Source of the DNA: an uncultured Actinomyces sp.
GTDB taxonomy: Bacteria > Actinomycetota > Actinomycetes > Actinomycetales > Actinomycetaceae
NCBI GenBank assembly: GCA_938028585.1
Contig: CALIZH010000403.1
Span: forward strand, 1-8,535
Length of the DNA: 8,535 nucleotides
Reading direction: 5' to 3'
Shown in pieces: positions 6,509 to 8,535 of the stretch; within the stretch, counting starts at the first letter, position 1, and each line of letters opens with the position of its first letter. The position numbers and the translations under genes were made by a program. Below the pieces are notes generated by a model that had not been told where the DNA came from, ran no database searches, and was given only the letters and a program-made list of their open reading frames with translations.

Positions 6509-7540
6509 ATGAAATCCCACTCGAAGCTCACTCCCTATCTTCTGCTTGCGCCGGCGGTCATTTGGGTCTTGGTATTTTCCATCTGGCCTTTCTTGAACAC
6601 CGTTGTTCTGGCATTTACTGATGCGCGCCCGCTCAAGCCTGCCAAGTTTATTGGACTGACGAATTTTGTCACTCTCTTCAGTGACGAGCGCTTTGGCTAC
6701 GCTCTGACGACCTCACTGGTTTACGTTCTGGTCTGTGTCCCCCTATTGACTTTCCTTCCTCTTTTGCTCGCACTACTGGTTGAGAAAAAAGTCCCCGGAA
6801 TTTCTATTTTCCGGACGAGCTATTACTTCCCGGTCATCGCCTCGGTCGTGGTGGTCGGTATCATCTGGTCCTGGCTGTTTGACTCGAAGGGTCTTATTAA
6901 CCAATCGCTTCAATTCGTTGGAATGACGGACCACTCGATTAACTTCCTCGTTGATCGCTGGCTCATTCTTCTGTCGTCAACGTCGCTGACAGTGTGGAAG
7001 GGCCTCGGCTACTACATGGTCGTGTATCTTGCGGCTCTTGCTGGCGTGAATAAGGAACTACACGAGGCTGCCGCACTGGACGGTGCGGGTGCATGGCGTC
7101 GTTTCTGGACCGTGACCGTCCCTGCCGTCAAGCCAGCAATGTTGCTGATCTCAGCGCTCATTACGGTCTCGGCAATGCGAATCTTCTCTGAGATTTACGT
7201 GCTGACCAATGGATCTGGTGGGCCAGGCGGTCAAGCTCAGTCAATTGTGATGTTGATTCAAGCAACCGGAAAGGGACTCCGCGGAAATCTTGGCTATGCT
7301 TCCGCACTGTCGGTAGCTCTCTTCTTCCTGACTATTGGTCCTCTCTTGCTGGTTGCGTGGATTAATCAGGGACCTGAAATCCGTGCTGCTCTTCGCCTGC
7401 GAAAGAAGTCCAAGGCGGCACAGAAGGCTCATGAATTAAGGCTTAAGGAACAATCATCTCTGAAGGAGACGAATGTTCACGTTGGACGCGAAGAACTTGC
7501 CGAGGCATGCGCATCAAATACGGAGGGGATTAGGCAATGA
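6509..7540 (+). CDS. ABC sugar transporter permease, MalF/UgpA type (CUT1)
   Basis: This 343-residue integral membrane protein has six expected helices at about 9-35, 64-92, 104-125, 151-180, 206-232 and 261-286. The permease signature loop is ELHEAAALDGAGAWRRFW followed by PAVKP (about 184-209); it docks on the ATPase. The FIGLTNFVTLF and FRTSYYFP stretches are typical of the MalF/UgpA side. ATG 6509 is chosen because AAGGAGG (6494-6500) is a perfect Shine-Dalgarno 8 nt upstream; the frame is open back to 6452, but that adds 19 residues not seen in the family. After the last helix comes an unusually long hydrophilic tail of about 50 residues, first Lys/Arg-rich then acidic. Its final codons carry the ribosome binding site of the next gene, and its stop overlaps that gene's ATG (ATGA). 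It pairs with the downstream permease to form the membrane channel. Confidence 0.95.
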   Translation: MKSHSKLTPYLLLAPAVIWVLVFSIWPFLNTVVLAFTDARPLKPAKFIGLTNFVTLFSDERFGYALTTSLVYVLVCVPLLTFLPLLLALLVEKKVPGISIFRTSYYFPVIASVVVVGIIWSWLFDSKGLINQSLQFVGMTDHSINFLVDRWLILLSSTSLTVWKGLGYYMVVYLAALAGVNKELHEAAALDGAGAWRRFWTVTVPAVKPAMLLISALITVSAMRIFSEIYVLTNGSGGPGGQAQSIVMLIQATGKGLRGNLGYASALSVALFFLTIGPLLLVAWINQGPEIRAALRLRKKSKAAQKAHELRLKEQSSLKETNVHVGREELAEACASNTEGIRQ

Positions 7541-8445
7541 GTACCGCAACCGTGAATACTCGAAGTGAAACCCCCAGACGTGAGCTTCCGTGGAGGCGAC
7601 GTGGAGAAGCAGGTTTTGACAAGCCAACGCTTCCCGGTTTTATCGGTCGTTATCTGCTGTTACTTTTCTGTTTCGTTATCACTGTTGGCCCCTTCCTTTG
7701 GGAACTTTCAACCTCCCTCAAAGGGCCTGGGGATGATATTTATGCGTTCCCTCCCAGCCTGATCCCCAGTAACCCAACCCTGGATAATTACTCAGAGGTT
7801 TTACGCACTGTCCCCGTTATCAGCTACGCGTGGCACTCGCTTCTTGTTGGTATTGGAACAGTGCTGACAAATGTTGTCTTCTCGACCTTTGCTGGTTATG
7901 CCTTTGCACAGATGAAGTTCAGGGGCAAGGGGCTGTTCATGGCAATCATGCTGTCAACCCTGCTGCTTCCCGGTGAAGTGACGCTGACTTCTCAGTACCT
8001 CACCATTAAGTTTTTGGGCGCTGCGAACAGCCTCGTCGGGGTCTTCCTTCCGGGGGCAATTTCGGCGATGAATGTGTTGTTGATGTACACCGCAGCACGT
8101 GCTATCCCAAATTCGATTCTGGACGCAGCAGCAATTGACGGCGCAACCACATACCAGCGTCTACGCCACATCGTGTGGCCAAATGTCAAGGGTATGGCAT
8201 CCGTTGTTGCGCTCATGTCCTTCATCGGTGCGTGGGATGACTTCCTGTGGCCATTGGTTGTTTTGAACGAGCCCGAAAAGTACACCTTGACGGTTGGTAT
8301 GCAGTATCTCCAATCATCATTCGGTACAGACCAACGCGTCGTTGCCGCTGGAACGATGATTGCTTTGATCCCCTTGATCGTTCTCTTTGCCTTTGCACAG
8401 AAGTACTTCTTCAAGGGCGTTGAGGCAGGCGGCGTCAAGGGCTAA
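7537..8445 (+). CDS. ABC sugar transporter permease, MalG/UgpE type (CUT1)
   Basis: This 302-residue integral membrane protein has a polar cytoplasmic N-terminus of about 34 residues and six expected helices at about 35-57, 98-125, 131-150, 164-187, 218-242 and 268-292. The ATPase-docking loop is seen as SILDAAAIDGATTYQRLRHI with WPNVK after it (about 193-218). The second region reads PPSLIPSNPTLDNYSEVL, and the end FFKGVEAGGVKG is the normal terminus of MalG/UgpE-type permeases, so the protein is complete. GGAGGGG (7522-7528) lies 8 nt before the ATG, and the start overlaps the previous stop by 4 nt, indicating translational coupling and one-to-one production of the two permeases. No ATP-binding subunit follows before the window ends. 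Confidence 0.95.
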   Translation: MSTATVNTRSETPRRELPWRRRGEAGFDKPTLPGFIGRYLLLLFCFVITVGPFLWELSTSLKGPGDDIYAFPPSLIPSNPTLDNYSEVLRTVPVISYAWHSLLVGIGTVLTNVVFSTFAGYAFAQMKFRGKGLFMAIMLSTLLLPGEVTLTSQYLTIKFLGAANSLVGVFLPGAISAMNVLLMYTAARAIPNSILDAAAIDGATTYQRLRHIVWPNVKGMASVVALMSFIGAWDDFLWPLVVLNEPEKYTLTVGMQYLQSSFGTDQRVVAAGTMIALIPLIVLFAFAQKYFFKGVEAGGVKG

Positions 8446-8493
8446 GTATCGGCCAGTGATCGCTTTATGGGCTCTTCAGAGTTGAGTGTGGGT

Positions 8494-8522
8494 GGAGGCG
8501 TCTAGGCCTCCTGCGATATCGC
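8494..8522. repeat. Small inverted repeat and 10-bp palindrome after the last permease
   Basis: GGAGGC (8494-8499) and GCCTCC (8506-8511) form a 6-bp stem with a 6-nt loop, about 50 nt after the permease stop. Directly after it lies the perfect palindrome GCGATATCGC (8513-8522). There is no T-run, so a terminator is unproven. The palindrome may belong to regulation of the next, unseen gene. No coding region is visible in 8446-8535. Confidence 0.3.
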
Positions 8523-8535
8523 ATGGAGTGTAGGT

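Noticed and set aside
1..8535. Mobile element, CRISPR array, tRNA/rRNA or defence genes
   Set aside because: I looked for transposase or integrase motifs, repeated spacers, and RNA gene signatures and found none; the window is an ordinary metabolic operon with its regulator.

Overview
The window holds most of one carbohydrate-utilisation locus from an actinobacterium. It contains a divergently transcribed LacI-family repressor, cut by the left edge, and a rightward gene run: GH38 alpha-mannosidase, GH5-type (probably GH5_18) beta-mannosidase, an ABC sugar-binding lipoprotein, and two MalF/MalG-type permeases. Three things suggest Actinomycetota: moderately GC-rich coding DNA with strong AGGAG-type ribosome binding sites, a LacI DNA-binding domain of the VSRAAVSFALN type, and the pairing of GH38 with a GH5_18-like enzyme and a CUT1 transporter. 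The moderate GC by eye favours something like Bifidobacteriaceae or a lower-GC Actinomycetaceae over a streptomycete. I cannot name the genus.

Layout. 1-635 (minus): N-terminal 211 residues of the LacI-family regulator. 636-754: divergent promoter/operator region, with a near-perfect CG-centred palindrome at 684-699 and a leader inverted repeat at 713-738. 755-3805: GH38. 3820-5061: GH5 family, 14 nt downstream. 5103-6389: solute-binding lipoprotein. 6390-6508: 119-nt gap with a 14-bp perfect stem-loop. 6509-7540 and 7537-8445: two permeases overlapping by ATGA. 8446-8535: short non-coding tail with a small inverted repeat and a 10-bp palindrome.

How the parts fit. Neither glycosidase has a signal peptide, while the binding protein has a clear lipobox. 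The expected scheme is therefore capture of a mannose-containing oligosaccharide at the cell surface, import through the two permeases, then cytoplasmic trimming. The GH38 enzyme would remove alpha-linked mannose and the GH5 enzyme would cleave the remaining beta-mannoside, plausibly Man-beta-1,4-GlcNAc from an N-glycan core. The LacI-family protein would repress the operon, and probably itself, until an inducing sugar appears. No ATPase gene is present in the window, so the transporter presumably borrows a shared MsmK-type ATPase or uses one encoded outside.

The substrate assignment is inference from family membership and gene order. The families themselves are well supported by motifs. The genes belong to known families; the least explained parts are the non-coding palindromes and hairpins.
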